NCBI RefSeq assembly: GCF_002744175.1
Contig: NZ_NKHF01000040.1
Coordinates: 1 to 64,000, forward strand
Source: Pseudoalteromonas piscicida
Lineage (GTDB): Bacteria; Pseudomonadota; Gammaproteobacteria; Enterobacterales; Alteromonadaceae
DNA length: 64,000 nucleotides
Direction: 5' to 3'
Part shown: in pieces, positions 55,401-64,000 of the stretch
Position numbering within the stretch: position 1 is the first letter of the stretch
Layout of the letters: every line of letters starts with the position of its first letter
Translations under genes and position numbers: made by a program
The notes under the pieces: generated by a model
The model's database searches: none
The model's input: only the letters and a program-made list of their open reading frames with translations
Told to the model about the DNA's origin: nothing

Positions 55401-55792
55401 CTACTTTTGGTTTGCTCAGCTGAGGAGTCAATTGACGTGACGTTATTGGCTCTTTCATTGCGGTGAGTAAGTTTGCCATCAACATGGGCACCTGCTTCGA
55501 TGGTCAGTGTTTCATGTTCTATGTTGCCAAAGACCTGTGCGTTTGGTAGCAGTGTTACTTGGCTTGCATCGATATCGCCCTCTACCTTTCCAAGTACTGT
55601 CAGGTCAGTCGCCTTAATATTACCGACTACTAAGCCTGTTGAGCCGATGATGAGCTTTTCTATTTTGAGGTTACCATGCACTGTACCATCAAGTTGAAGC
55701 TCGCCTTCACACTCTATGTCTCCGTTGACTTTGGTACTTTGTGCAATAATTGCAGGAATGTTATTACGCTGACTTTTAAATGAGTTAAACAC
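55397..55792 (-). CDS. Bactofilin family polymer-forming protein
   Basis: Cytoskeletal protein that assembles into filaments beside the membrane. Seen from the GTG at 55792, which has GAGG about seven bases upstream: 131 residues. A short N-terminal tail is followed by the beta-helical bactofilin core with regularly repeating strands (STKVNGDIECEGELQLDGTV, GNLKIEKLIIGSTGLVVGNI, ATDLTVLGKVEGDIDA, PNAQVFGNIEHETLTIEAGA) and a short tail. A TTG start at 55822 would give ten more residues. It directly follows an M23 peptidase gene (37-base gap); the bactofilin-peptidase pairing is known to set cell shape in Helicobacter and other bacteria. Confidence 0.9.
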   Translation of the reverse strand: MFNSFKSQRNNIPAIIAQSTKVNGDIECEGELQLDGTVHGNLKIEKLIIGSTGLVVGNIKATDLTVLGKVEGDIDASQVTLLPNAQVFGNIEHETLTIEAGAHVDGKLTHRNERANNVTSIDSSAEQTKSS

Positions 55793-55829
55793 GGGTGCCT
55801 CGCTACCGCAGCGCAAATGCAATGAAATG

Positions 55830-56903
55830 TTACTTATTGAAAGCGCGAGCGATTTTTATTGGGTTTAGGTGTTTTTTACCTTGAATCACTTCATAGTGCA
55901 AGTGGGTTGATGTACTTCTGCCTGTGCTGCCCATTAAGGCAATCACATCACCTTTATTGATTTGCTGGCCTTTTTTTACCTTAATAGTATGAAGATGGCC
56001 AAAACGCGTCGTGATATCATTGGCATGCGCTATTTCGATAAAGTTGCCATAGCCACCATTTTTCCCCGCTCTTTTTACCACCCCCGCTGCTGGGGCAATG
56101 ATTTGCGTTTTGTGCCAACCCGCCAAGTCGATACCTTTGTGGTAGGCTCTGCGACCGGTGATAGGGTCTTTTCGAAACCCAAATGCACTTGAAACATAAT
56201 ACTTTTCTTGGGCAACTGGTAAGGTGTCTGGTACTTGTCCAATCATAGTTGATAATTGAGCATATGTTGTGTACTGGTCGATAGCCTTGATAAAGCTAGC
56301 CTCTACTAGGGCTAAGTCGGCCTGAAAGTAAGGACCGCCTTGCGCCTCTGCTGAGTCTGATAGTTGCAACCCGGCGTTATCAATAGATGCTTTCATCTGC
56401 ACGATTTCAGACTCGTATGTTTGGCCCAATGTTTCACTTAATGTTCGCTGTTGGATCAATAGCCGATTCGCTTGAGGTGCAAATTCACCATTGTTTGTCT
56501 GAGAGGTTTTATTGTTGGCTGTTGCGGCTTGCTCGTTAGTTTCGCTTTGCTGCGCTTGCAACTCAGTTGAGTCAATGAGTGACTCTAGTACCGTGTGTTG
56601 TTGTGATAACTGCTCAAGGGTGCTTTGCTGTTGGGCTAGGGTAGCCTTTAGCTGTGCCTTTTCGCTCTGCCACTTTGCTTGCAACTGAGCTAAATTTTGC
56701 TGCTCTTTATTAAGCTTAATGGTGTTTTCTTGCAGTTGAATTACTGCATTTGCAATCCATAGCGCAACGGCCACAAAAATTAACAGCACACACGCTTGCA
56801 CCCAAGATGGTAATTTCAGCATCTTGACGGTCGCGTCTTGGCGAACAATTAATTGGGTAGGCTTAAACAGCTTTACGTATAGGCGCTTGAGAACTTGCAA
56901 CAT
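55830..56903 (-). CDS. Membrane-anchored M23 peptidase (LytM-type endopeptidase)
   Basis: Cuts peptide cross-links in the cell wall, from the periplasmic side. Seen: 357 residues; an N-terminal membrane helix (about 33-53), a Gln-rich coiled coil (about 55-120, with the repeating QQSTLEQLSQQ type), and a C-terminal M23 domain (about 235-345). The zinc site is intact: HKGID (HxxxD) and HLHYEV (HxH). It is co-oriented and closely followed by the bactofilin gene, so the filament may position the enzyme. Confidence 0.93.
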   Translation of the reverse strand: MLQVLKRLYVKLFKPTQLIVRQDATVKMLKLPSWVQACVLLIFVAVALWIANAVIQLQENTIKLNKEQQNLAQLQAKWQSEKAQLKATLAQQQSTLEQLSQQHTVLESLIDSTELQAQQSETNEQAATANNKTSQTNNGEFAPQANRLLIQQRTLSETLGQTYESEIVQMKASIDNAGLQLSDSAEAQGGPYFQADLALVEASFIKAIDQYTTYAQLSTMIGQVPDTLPVAQEKYYVSSAFGFRKDPITGRRAYHKGIDLAGWHKTQIIAPAAGVVKRAGKNGGYGNFIEIAHANDITTRFGHLHTIKVKKGQQINKGDVIALMGSTGRSTSTHLHYEVIQGKKHLNPIKIARAFNK

Positions 56904-56970
56904 TTAACCTCGGACTTCAACTAGCGCTACACTCTAACAATTTTTAGTCAAATTTCCAGTTTTTAGAACC

Positions 56971-57000
56971 AAAAAAAGGGCATGAATTCATCATGCCCTT
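56971..57000 (-). terminator. Terminator after fahA
   Basis: On the minus strand AAGGGCATGA pairs with TCATGCCCTT around a short loop, followed by seven T. It closes fahA. Confidence 0.9.
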
Positions 57001-57046
57001 GATTTAAAAGTAAATAAATTTGCGATTAATGCACAGATAATTGCGA

Positions 57047-58360
57047 TTATTTGGCTGGAAGTACGGTGCCTTCTACAGAGCCAAATCCAATACGCTTGTA
57101 ACCTTGTGCTTCACACCAGCCACGCATAATCACTTTATCGCCATCTTCTAAGAACTTACGTTCTTCACCGTTTGCCAGAGTGATGGTTTCTTTACCGCCG
57201 CGAGATAGCTCTAATAATGAACCGGCTTCTTCGTGCTCTGGACCTGACTGAGTACCTGAGCCTAACATGTCACCAGGTACAAAGTTACAGCCGTTTACCG
57301 TATGGTGTGTAACCATTTGTGCAACAGTCCAGTAGCTATGTTTGAAGCTGGATTCAGACAGTTTGCTTGGCTTGGCATTTTCGCTACGCATTTTCTCTGT
57401 TTCTAGTAATACATCCATACGGATATCAATGGCACCTGATTCACGGTTCTGAGCCGACTCTAGGTAATCAAGTGGTTGCGGGTCGTTTTCATCACGGTGC
57501 CAGTTGGTGCGATATGGCGCAAGCGCCTCAGTAGTCACTACCCAAGGAGAAACCGTTGATGCAAAGTTCTTCGCAAGGAACGGGCCTAATGGTTGATACT
57601 CCCATGCTTGTAGGTCACGTGCTGACCAGTCATTGAATAAGCAAAAACCAAATACGTGATCTTCTGCGTCTTTAATCGCGATAGAGTCACCGAGCTCATT
57701 ACCTTTACCTAGGTAGATCCCGAGTTCAAGCTCGTAGTCTAGGCGTTTACAAGGGCCAAATGACGGCGTATCCGCGTCAGGGGCTTTTGTTTGGCCTTTA
57801 GGACGAGGGAAAGCTTGTCCTGACACGTCAATTGATGATGCACGGCCATGATAACCAATAGGAACCCACTTATAGTTTGGTAGTAATGGATTATCAGGAC
57901 GGAACAAGCTACCTACCGCAGTCGCGTGGTAAATTGAAGTATAAAAATCGGTGTAATCGCCAATGTGACAAGGTAAAGCGTATTCAACATCGCCTTGTGC
58001 CACTAATGCACCTTCGAGGCTCGATTGCAGTTCAGAACCTGAGCGTAAAGCACGAGAAAGAGCAAGTCGAAGTGCTGACCAATACGGTTTACCCATGCCC
58101 ATAAATTCGTTTAATGCAGGGGCATTGGCCGCTTCTACCGCTTCTTGTGCCTCGCCTGAGAATAGTTTTGCATCTGCAACGGCACCAAGGTCTAGTACTT
58201 GATCGCCAATAGCTACACCACCTCGAAATTCTTCATTACTGTTTTTACGACGAAATACCGCAAATGGTAAGTTTTGAATAGGGAAGTCAGTTTCAGCAGC
58301 GTTTGCACTAGTTACCCAACTAGTTAGTTGAATGTCGTGTGTTTCATTTATTTGAGACAT
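57047..58360 (-). CDS. fahA: Fumarylacetoacetase
   Basis: Last step of tyrosine breakdown: splits fumarylacetoacetate into fumarate and acetoacetate. Seen from the ATG at 58360, with an AAAGGAAAGG ribosome-binding region just before it: 437 residues. The FAH N-domain (about 20-115) precedes the catalytic C-domain; metal ligands appear in DYTDFYTSIYHATAVG (Asp), the EXE-type LDYELELGIYLG, and FGFCLFNDWSARDLQAWEY. A 446-residue frame upstream is not needed. It follows hppD across 132 bases that include a terminator. Confidence 0.96.
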   Translation of the reverse strand: MSQINETHDIQLTSWVTSANAAETDFPIQNLPFAVFRRKNSNEEFRGGVAIGDQVLDLGAVADAKLFSGEAQEAVEAANAPALNEFMGMGKPYWSALRLALSRALRSGSELQSSLEGALVAQGDVEYALPCHIGDYTDFYTSIYHATAVGSLFRPDNPLLPNYKWVPIGYHGRASSIDVSGQAFPRPKGQTKAPDADTPSFGPCKRLDYELELGIYLGKGNELGDSIAIKDAEDHVFGFCLFNDWSARDLQAWEYQPLGPFLAKNFASTVSPWVVTTEALAPYRTNWHRDENDPQPLDYLESAQNRESGAIDIRMDVLLETEKMRSENAKPSKLSESSFKHSYWTVAQMVTHHTVNGCNFVPGDMLGSGTQSGPEHEEAGSLLELSRGGKETITLANGEERKFLEDGDKVIMRGWCEAQGYKRIGFGSVEGTVLPAK

Positions 58361-58444
58361 TGCCTTTCCTTTAATTTTGGCTTTCAACTTGAGTTATGGT
58401 CAAAAGTGAAAAACTCAAGTCGTAATAGCAATTTGATAAACCAC

Positions 58445-58472
58445 AAAAAGCAGCTATCGCTAGCTGCTTTTT
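58445..58472 (-). terminator. Intra-cluster terminator between hppD and fahA
   Basis: AAAAAGCAGCTA and TAGCTGCTTTTT form a 12-pair stem with a four-base loop; on the minus strand a T-run follows. It may uncouple the two genes or let only some transcripts through. Confidence 0.88.
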
Positions 58473-58492
58473 TATTAACTCGATGTTGGTGT

Positions 58493-59539
58493 TTAGATCA
58501 CACCACGACGCTCTTGGTCGCGTTCAATCGACTCGAACAATGCTTGGAAGTTACCTTCACCAAAACCGCCATCATCAACACGTTGGATCATCTCGATGAA
58601 GATTGGGCCAAATAGGTTCTTAGTGAAGATCTGTAGTAAGTAGCAGTCTTCGCTTTGGCTATCAACTAGGATTTGGTGTTGCTTGATTTTTTCTTTGTCT
58701 TCTTTAACCCAAGGCACACGGTCAAAAATAGTGTCATAGTAGTGATCTACGATATCAAGCGTTGCAATCGTGCTCTTGTCTAGCTTATCTAAAGAACCAA
58801 CTAAGTCGTCAGTTAAGAAAGCTAAATGCTGTACACCTGGACCATTGTACTCGTCTAGGTACTCATCGATCTGGTTGTTGTTGTCGTCTTTACCTTCGTT
58901 AATTGGAATTGAGAAGGTGCCACAAGGCGACTTAAGCGCGTATGAAAGCAACGCAGTCTTTTGGCCTTTGATGTCAAAGTAGCGAACTTCAGTAAAGCCG
59001 AATACGTCTTTATAGAAGTTAGCCCAAGTTTCCATCGTGCCTTTGTATACGTTGTTGGTAAGGTGGTCGATGCGCTTGAAGCCTTTGTCTTCAACAATTT
59101 TTTGTTCTTCTAGGTCAACAAAGTCTTGCTCGTAGATTGAGCCTTTGTCGCCGAAGTTTTCGATAAAGTAAATTAGGCTATCACCAATACCGTAAATCGC
59201 TGGGTACGGTAAATCTTTGTGAGTTGAGTCAGTAGCTGGCTTTGCACCACGCTCAACTGCTGTTTCAAACGCCTTTTGCGCATTTTCTACGCGCCAGCCC
59301 ATAGAACAAATTGCAGGCCCATGGCTCTTTGCAAACTCGGCAGAGAAACCATCACGTTCGTTGTTCAGTAAAAAGTGAATATCGTGTTGGTTGTAGTACA
59401 CGATATCTTTGTCTTTAAATTTCTTTAGCTTTGAGAATCCAAAGTCAGTGAAAACCTTGTCCATGTAATCAGCGTCTGGCGTTGCGTATTCTGTAAACTC
59501 GATGCCGACTAGGCCTAGTGGATTATTTACTTCACTCAT
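58493..59539 (-). CDS. hppD: 4-hydroxyphenylpyruvate dioxygenase
   Basis: Iron enzyme that converts 4-hydroxyphenylpyruvate to homogentisate. Seen: 348 residues, the bacterial length; two vicinal-oxygen-chelate halves with conserved KRIDHLTNNVY (iron-binding His), GPGVQHLAFLTDD (second His) and a late FIEMIQRV (Glu ligand), together the two-His-one-Glu site, plus the C-terminal GFGEGNFQALFESIERDQ. It starts the tyrosine genes. A 5' region of about 420 bases holds its promoter. Confidence 0.97.
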   Translation of the reverse strand: MSEVNNPLGLVGIEFTEYATPDADYMDKVFTDFGFSKLKKFKDKDIVYYNQHDIHFLLNNERDGFSAEFAKSHGPAICSMGWRVENAQKAFETAVERGAKPATDSTHKDLPYPAIYGIGDSLIYFIENFGDKGSIYEQDFVDLEEQKIVEDKGFKRIDHLTNNVYKGTMETWANFYKDVFGFTEVRYFDIKGQKTALLSYALKSPCGTFSIPINEGKDDNNNQIDEYLDEYNGPGVQHLAFLTDDLVGSLDKLDKSTIATLDIVDHYYDTIFDRVPWVKEDKEKIKQHQILVDSQSEDCYLLQIFTKNLFGPIFIEMIQRVDDGGFGEGNFQALFESIERDQERRGVI

Positions 59540-59919
59540 TGTTTTACTCCCGTATTAAGCACTGGGTGACTTGTTAGAATTTATGACTGGATGATTAATC
59601 AAATTGCACTAAAGGGGAAGCCAAAGGCAGTAAATAGCAAGGTACTGCTTTGTAAATTTAGTTGCACAATTGCCATGGAAAAGACACAAAATTGACACAG
59701 GCGTGACGAATTTTATTTTTGTCTAAATTTTGACTTGATACTCGTGGGGGTTTTTATCGAAAAACCAGGTTAAATCATCTTTATCTTTATGATTTATAAT
59801 AGGTTTTTTATTTTTGCACTGAAACTGAGGTAGCAATGAGAGGCTAGGTTAAATTGTGCTATTTGGATTGCCAATTGCTTTTTGTGTATTAAAATCTTTA
59901 CAAAAGTATCGACTGAATG
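59540..59919. other. Promoter region of hppD
   Basis: AT-rich and without a gene. A small hairpin GGTTTTTATCGAAAAACC lies at about 59750-59767. A weak TyrR-like half (TGTAAA with TGCACA six bases on) occurs near 59651 but is too poor to call. Confidence 0.4.
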
Positions 59920-59952
59920 CGGTAAACCACGCTGCAACAGCGTGGTTTACCG
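59920..59952. terminator. Perfect hairpin after the POT transporter gene
   Basis: CGGTAAACCACGCTG and CAGCGTGGTTTACCG form a 15-pair stem around a CAA loop. It sits just past the stop of the minus-strand transporter. Confidence 0.85.
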
Positions 59953-59958
59953 TTAATA

Positions 59959-61395
59959 TTATTGCTTCTCAGCAGAGACTTCTAGCTCTTCAGCTAAGTA
60001 ATGCTCTTGTGTATGCGGCTCATGATTGCCTTCTGCACCATGCATCCAGTCAACCAATTTATTGCTTAGTAAGTACATAAGTACTGCAGATATCAGCGCA
60101 ACGCCACCTAAGCCGATAAAGATGCTCATCGCATTTTCCATCGCTTCTTGGCCTTCACCGATGAACGAACCTACCAATCCAGCAAGTTTATTCGCAACCG
60201 CTGTACATAGGAACCAAATACCCATTAGCAGTGACGCTAGACGTAGTGGTGCAAGTTTACTCACCATAGATAAACCGATAGGTGAAAGACAAAGTTCACC
60301 TAAGGTGTGGAACATATAGAAAAGCACCAACCAAATCATACTGATCTGAAGCGTGTCGCCAGATTTTCCGCCTTCAGTCGCAAGTGCTAACATCATGGTC
60401 AAGAAACCTAAGGCTAAAAATACCAGACCGATGGCAAACTTAACCGGTGAGTTAGGTTCTTTGTTGTCTAGTTTTAACCAGATCATCGCAACTAGGGGGG
60501 CAAATACAATGATGAAAATAGAGTTTAGAGACTGGAACCAAGAAGCTGGGATCTCAAAACCCATCAGCATACGATTGGTATAGTCGTTAGCGAAAAGGTT
60601 CATCAGGCCACCAGCCTGCTCAAAGCCCATCCAGAAGATAATAGAGAATACACTCATCGTGAAAATAACACGGATACGATCTTTTTCTTGTTTCGTTAAT
60701 GGCGCTTTGGTTGCTGAATCAGACATTTGCTGAGAAAGCTTTGCCGCTGGCACTTTACCGATATCACCAAGGTATTTTTGGCTAAGGATAAGCTGCATAA
60801 CAACTGAGATCACCATACCAATACCGGCTGCAATAAAGCCTGCTTGCCAGTTGATCACAGACGCAACATAACCTGCGATTAATGGACCTAACGCACCACC
60901 TAAGTTGATCCCCATGTAGAAGATGGTAAATGCACCGTCACGACGCTTATCGCCTTCTTGGTACAAGTCACCTACCATCGTTGAAATGTTTGGTTTGAAT
61001 AAGCCGTTACCTAAGCAAAGAAGCGTTAAGCCAAGATAAAAAACGTTTTCTTCTTGTCCGGCAACAATGCCATGGGGAATACCCATAATAAAGTGGCCCG
61101 CAGCCATTAAGATACCACCAATGATAATGGCCTTGCGTTGACCTAATACGTTATCAGCGAGCCAACCACCAAACAGTGGTGTAAGGTATACGGCCATCGT
61201 AAATGTACCGTAAAGGCTTAGTGCGTCGGCATTATTCCAACCGAAGCCACCATTTTGCACTTGGGCAACAAGATAAAGAACTAAAATGGCACGCATACCG
61301 TAGTAGCCAAATCGCTCCCACATTTCGGTACCAAATAATAAGAAGAGGCCTTTAGGGTGACCCAAAAATTCTCCGGCCTTCGGAACTGAATTCAT
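59959..61395 (-). CDS. POT family proton-coupled peptide transporter (DtpT-like)
   Basis: Imports di- and tripeptides with protons. Seen: 478 residues, about fourteen hydrophobic segments; the ExxERFxYY motif as EMWERFGYYG near the start, GGWLADNVLGQRKAIIIGG and FTIFYMGINLGGALGPLIAG are the family signatures. Its long upstream region (61396-61977) and strong downstream hairpin make it a unit of its own. It is close in position to the secreted protease and tyrosine genes. Confidence 0.95.
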   Translation of the reverse strand: MNSVPKAGEFLGHPKGLFLLFGTEMWERFGYYGMRAILVLYLVAQVQNGGFGWNNADALSLYGTFTMAVYLTPLFGGWLADNVLGQRKAIIIGGILMAAGHFIMGIPHGIVAGQEENVFYLGLTLLCLGNGLFKPNISTMVGDLYQEGDKRRDGAFTIFYMGINLGGALGPLIAGYVASVINWQAGFIAAGIGMVISVVMQLILSQKYLGDIGKVPAAKLSQQMSDSATKAPLTKQEKDRIRVIFTMSVFSIIFWMGFEQAGGLMNLFANDYTNRMLMGFEIPASWFQSLNSIFIIVFAPLVAMIWLKLDNKEPNSPVKFAIGLVFLALGFLTMMLALATEGGKSGDTLQISMIWLVLFYMFHTLGELCLSPIGLSMVSKLAPLRLASLLMGIWFLCTAVANKLAGLVGSFIGEGQEAMENAMSIFIGLGGVALISAVLMYLLSNKLVDWMHGAEGNHEPHTQEHYLAEELEVSAEKQ

Positions 61396-61977
61396 ATGTA
61401 CTTCCTAATCTAATCAAAGTGTTGTGTCTGGCCATTTTTATATTGGATGCCAATAGGCATCGGATGATTTCAATCAGCACTGAATAATGAGCAATGCACT
61501 GTGGATCTCTTGATAAAAACGAGTTCACAGAAAATAGAACACTTTTCAATGCAGATTGCTGCAGCCTTGCTAGCAAATCAACCATGCAATAATTCATGGT
61601 TCTTTACTAAGTTTGGCTTGCCTGTACTTTTTTTGAACGGGTGGCCAGTACCTATGTCAATTAGCGTTTGCTGTATGTAACGACTAACTAATTTAAAAAA
61701 GTGCGTCAGTATACTCAGTGAGAATTGATAGGGGAAGAGTTTGTAGTCAGAAAGCGAATAAAATGCGGTCAGTGATTCAGGTCAGGATCATTACCGAGTA
61801 TGGTGAGTATATAAATTCCACCTTTCAAATAGAGCAGGTATTAATGCGGACTGGGAGCAATTCAATGGGTATTACTGTTGTTGTTCAAAAACGCAAGTTT
61901 AATCTTGCTGTGTGGCGCTAGGTTGTCATTGTGTGATGTAGCTCCTATCTTGTATTGCAAGATAGGAGCATGTTTAT
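61396..61977. other. Upstream region of the POT transporter
   Basis: About 580 bases without a convincing gene. A weak open frame of 52-67 residues on the plus strand (to 61921) lacks a ribosome-binding site. Near the right end GCTCCTATCTTG and CAAGATAGGAGC make a perfect 12-pair stem (listed separately). Confidence 0.45.
61941..61969. terminator. Hairpin after the hybrid histidine kinase gene
   Basis: A 12-pair perfect stem with a five-base loop lies eight bases past the stop of the minus-strand kinase gene. No T-run follows, but the position suggests transcription termination. Confidence 0.6.
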
Positions 61978-64000
61978 CTATGCCTCTTGGCTTAAATACT
62001 GTTGAATAAACTCTGTAGCGGCTAAGAAGTCTTGCTCCAGTTTATCGCGCATGTGGATGAGCTGATCACTTGTAAGCGACCCCTCTTTACACAAGGTTTC
62101 AAACTCTGTGGCTGTCGCGGCAACTTGCTCGGCACCAATGGTTTTAGAGATGGATTTAAGTTGATGACAGGCCTCGATGATTTCTTCTTGGCTCATGGTG
62201 ATCACCGCGCCATTAACATCGCGAGTCAATTGACTACTTTGTTCTAAATACATTCTGAAGAAGCGATTACGCTTAGCATCATCATGGTTTACATATTTGT
62301 TGAGCATTTCCATATTAATTGCAGGGCTAGGCTCCGCATTAGGCGGTGCTTCAGCTGTCACCGTTTCTTCAGCCGTTGGTTCAACGTCAACCGACGCTGG
62401 CGACGTGACTTCTAGTTGTTGGGTATCGGCCTGTGTGGCAGGCTTGCCACTACTAATTTTTGGCTGTTCTGAGTTAGGTAATTGCTCAATACATTTAATA
62501 AGGGTTGCTTCTAGTACATTTAGCTCTACCGGTTTGGTGATATAATCATTCATCCCAGCGGTTTCGCAGCGCTCTCGCTCTCCCTTTAGGGCATTGGCGG
62601 TAACTGCAATGATATAGGGCTGTGTAATATTGTCTGTTGCGGCTTCAACATAATCTCTAATGTTTTTTACCATGTCGTAGCCTGACATCTTCGGCATGTG
62701 TAGATCTGTTAATACAATGGGGAAATGCTCTTTCTTCCAAAGTTCGAAGCCTTCTTCGCCATTTTCGGCAACTTCAACGCCATACCCTAATAGGTGAAGT
62801 TGATCGGTTAACACTTGCTGATTTAGGACGTTATCTTCTACGAGTAGCACTAATTTATTCGTTGCTCTTGCTTCATCGACACTTAAAAAGTCATTGATGG
62901 TACGAGCTGGTTTTATTTCTCTTGGTTTATGCAGCCCCGCAGCAACTAAAATGGAGGTCATAAAGCTAGACTTACAAAGTGGCGAGGCATTGAGGTAGAA
63001 AATATGTTTATGGTTGAGTGCTGCTTCGTCCATTTTACTTAATACAACCACTTGTTGCTCATTCTTTTCTAGTGAATAAACAACCGTTCTTAGCTCCTCG
63101 TTCACTTTGTCCATGCCATCTAGGCCATCTAGCACCCAAATGAGCTTATCCTCATGTTGATGATCTGTGATTTCAGCATCATCTATTACCATCACATTCG
63201 CTCCCATAAATGAGAGATAACGGTTGAGAATATTTTGTCTTTCTTTATTAGCGGTAATTAAGGCGACACTGCGACCATGTAGCTGCTGTTTGTTGGCGTG
63301 ATTGACTTTGCCATCAACACTAAAGGGGAGCTCAACAACAAACTCGCTTCCCATACCAATATCTGAATTGACATGGATACTTCCAAGCATCAGCTCAATA
63401 AGACTTTTACAAATAGATAGACCAAGACCAGTACCACCGAACTCACGAGTGATGGAACCTTCGGCCTGAATAAATGGATTAAAGATCTCTCGTAATTGGG
63501 CTTTTGTCATGCCTTTACCGTTATCAGTGACGGTAAAGCGCAGGGTGTAGTGCTCAGAGGTGTTTTGAGACACTTCCACCGAGATTTTCACATAGCCTTG
63601 GGTAGATTCATCGGTCGTGGTAAATTTTATGGCGTTACTACATAAATTATAAAGAACCTGTCTAACCCGGACCGTATCGCCAACTAAGTTGGTTGGAATA
63701 TCGGGGGCGATAAACAGTTGTAGGTCTAGTTTGCGCTTTTTTGCCACCGATGACAGTACGCGAGCTACTTCTTCGGTCGTTTCAGCAACTGAGAATGGAC
63801 TGTTGTCTATGCGTAATTTACCGGCTTCAATTTTTGAAAAGTCGAGAATATCATCGAGAATACCCAGTAAAGAAAACGCGGAGTCTCTGATAATGGTTGT
63901 TAGGCGGTGCTGAGCGCCATCGAGTTCAGTTTGGCGCAATAAGTCGATAGTGCCGATGACTCCGTTCATGGGAGTACGAATTTCGTGGCTCATGGTGGCC
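61978..64000 (-). CDS. Hybrid sensor histidine kinase, 5' part outside window
   Basis: Membrane-type sensor of a phosphorelay, of which only the C-terminal 673 or so residues are visible. Seen, in order: the H-box ATMSHEIRTPMNGVIG at the very edge, the ATPase domain with NAIKF, DNGKGMT and GGTGLGLSICKSL, a degenerate receiver-like stretch (about 245-350 of the visible part), a full receiver with LVEDNVLNQQ and the phosphate-accepting Asp in VLTDLHMPKMSG, and a C-terminal Hpt domain with its His in CHQLKSI. The start and sensor part lie beyond 64000; the internal Met of the H-box is not the start. This BarA/ArcB-like layout means phosphate would pass His-Asp-His to an unknown regulator. Confidence 0.93.
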   Translation of the reverse strand, partial: ATMSHEIRTPMNGVIGTIDLLRQTELDGAQHRLTTIIRDSAFSLLGILDDILDFSKIEAGKLRIDNSPFSVAETTEEVARVLSSVAKKRKLDLQLFIAPDIPTNLVGDTVRVRQVLYNLCSNAIKFTTTDESTQGYVKISVEVSQNTSEHYTLRFTVTDNGKGMTKAQLREIFNPFIQAEGSITREFGGTGLGLSICKSLIELMLGSIHVNSDIGMGSEFVVELPFSVDGKVNHANKQQLHGRSVALITANKERQNILNRYLSFMGANVMVIDDAEITDHQHEDKLIWVLDGLDGMDKVNEELRTVVYSLEKNEQQVVVLSKMDEAALNHKHIFYLNASPLCKSSFMTSILVAAGLHKPREIKPARTINDFLSVDEARATNKLVLLVEDNVLNQQVLTDQLHLLGYGVEVAENGEEGFELWKKEHFPIVLTDLHMPKMSGYDMVKNIRDYVEAATDNITQPYIIAVTANALKGERERCETAGMNDYITKPVELNVLEATLIKCIEQLPNSEQPKISSGKPATQADTQQLEVTSPASVDVEPTAEETVTAEAPPNAEPSPAINMEMLNKYVNHDDAKRNRFFRMYLEQSSQLTRDVNGAVITMSQEEIIEACHQLKSISKTIGAEQVAATATEFETLCKEGSLTSDQLIHMRDKLEQDFLAATEFIQQYLSQEA

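Noticed and set aside
59651..59668. TyrR-like half-site near hppD (TGTAAA with a poor second half)
   Set aside because: Only the first half matches well; too weak to call an operator.
61718..61921. Plus-strand 67-residue frame upstream of the POT transporter
   Set aside because: No ribosome-binding site, unusual composition and GTG start; nothing supports expression.

Overview
The window looks like chromosomal DNA from a marine gammaproteobacterium of the order Alteromonadales, most likely Pseudoalteromonas or a close relative. This is inferred from moderate-to-low G+C, the gene set (Rsx/Rnf complex, LptD-SurA-PdxA-RsmA-ApaG-ApaH order, AmgK/MurU, NhaD, a DUF368 transporter, a large TonB receptor, a secreted subtilase) and the style of the proteins. 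I could not run a similarity search. Almost everything is housekeeping or ordinary accessory chromosome. I saw no prophage, transposase gene, integron or CRISPR array.

Layout. 1-3042: rsxC (cut by the window edge), rsxB and rsxA, minus strand. 3534-5477: a membrane protein with degenerate GGDEF and EAL domains. 5663-5739: tRNA-Asn with its own promoter, followed by about 1.1 kb of non-coding DNA holding a GATC cluster and a head-to-head pair of DnaA-box-like sites. 6909-10288: a MATE exporter overlapping uvrB. 10359-14596: an outer-membrane barrel protein, a small membrane protein, a ToxR/CadC-type regulator with almost no periplasmic part, an atypical sirtuin, an ankyrin-like protein and an HDOD protein. 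14659-18066: metK and tkt, divergent. 18307-20322: a chemoreceptor. 20575-27421: the lptD-surA-pdxA-rsmA-apaG-apaH operon, with a REP-like tandem array between apaG and apaH. 27534-30055: amgK, murU and djlA (cell-wall recycling and a co-chaperone). 30052-36085: a DUF3530 protein, DUF368/PopT, a 2OG-Fe(II) oxygenase, nhaD, pfkA and an MmcQ/YjbR protein. 36690-42047: a small membrane protein, a PAS-GGDEF-EAL protein and a frameshifted M16 peptidase. 42326-47906: sixA, a TonB-dependent receptor, a small conserved protein, a HAD phosphatase and a periplasmic-type ATP-dependent DNA ligase with a frameshifted C-terminus. 48016-51339: efpL/yeiP, a TPR lipoprotein, a decayed antitoxin gene and yghU. 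51508-56903: a subtilase, a Bcr/CflA exporter, a DUF4442 thioesterase-like protein, a bactofilin and an M23 peptidase. 57047-61395: fumarylacetoacetase, 4-hydroxyphenylpyruvate dioxygenase and a POT peptide transporter. 61978-64000: the C-terminal part of a hybrid histidine kinase.

How the genes work together. Envelope building and upkeep dominate: LPS export (LptD), outer-membrane protein folding (SurA), muropeptide recycling (AmgK/MurU), undecaprenyl-phosphate flipping (PopT) and cell-wall cutting beside a cytoskeletal bactofilin. Nutrient use is the second theme: a secreted protease, a peptide transporter and two enzymes of tyrosine breakdown lie within 10 kb. Two c-di-GMP proteins, one apparently catalytic and one degenerate, flank the left half.

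The main unexplained signals are a four-copy dispersed intergenic repeat with imperfect terminal inverted repeats (3.2, 18.1, 31.0 and 45.7 kb, all in one orientation), the REP-like array inside the lptD-apaH operon, the DnaA-box/GATC locus near 6.4 kb, two frameshifts (M16 peptidase; poly-C tract in the DNA ligase), the remnant antitoxin, and the regulator plus zinc-ligand-lacking sirtuin pair. None of these proves a new system; the dispersed repeat and the regulator-sirtuin pair seem most worth following.
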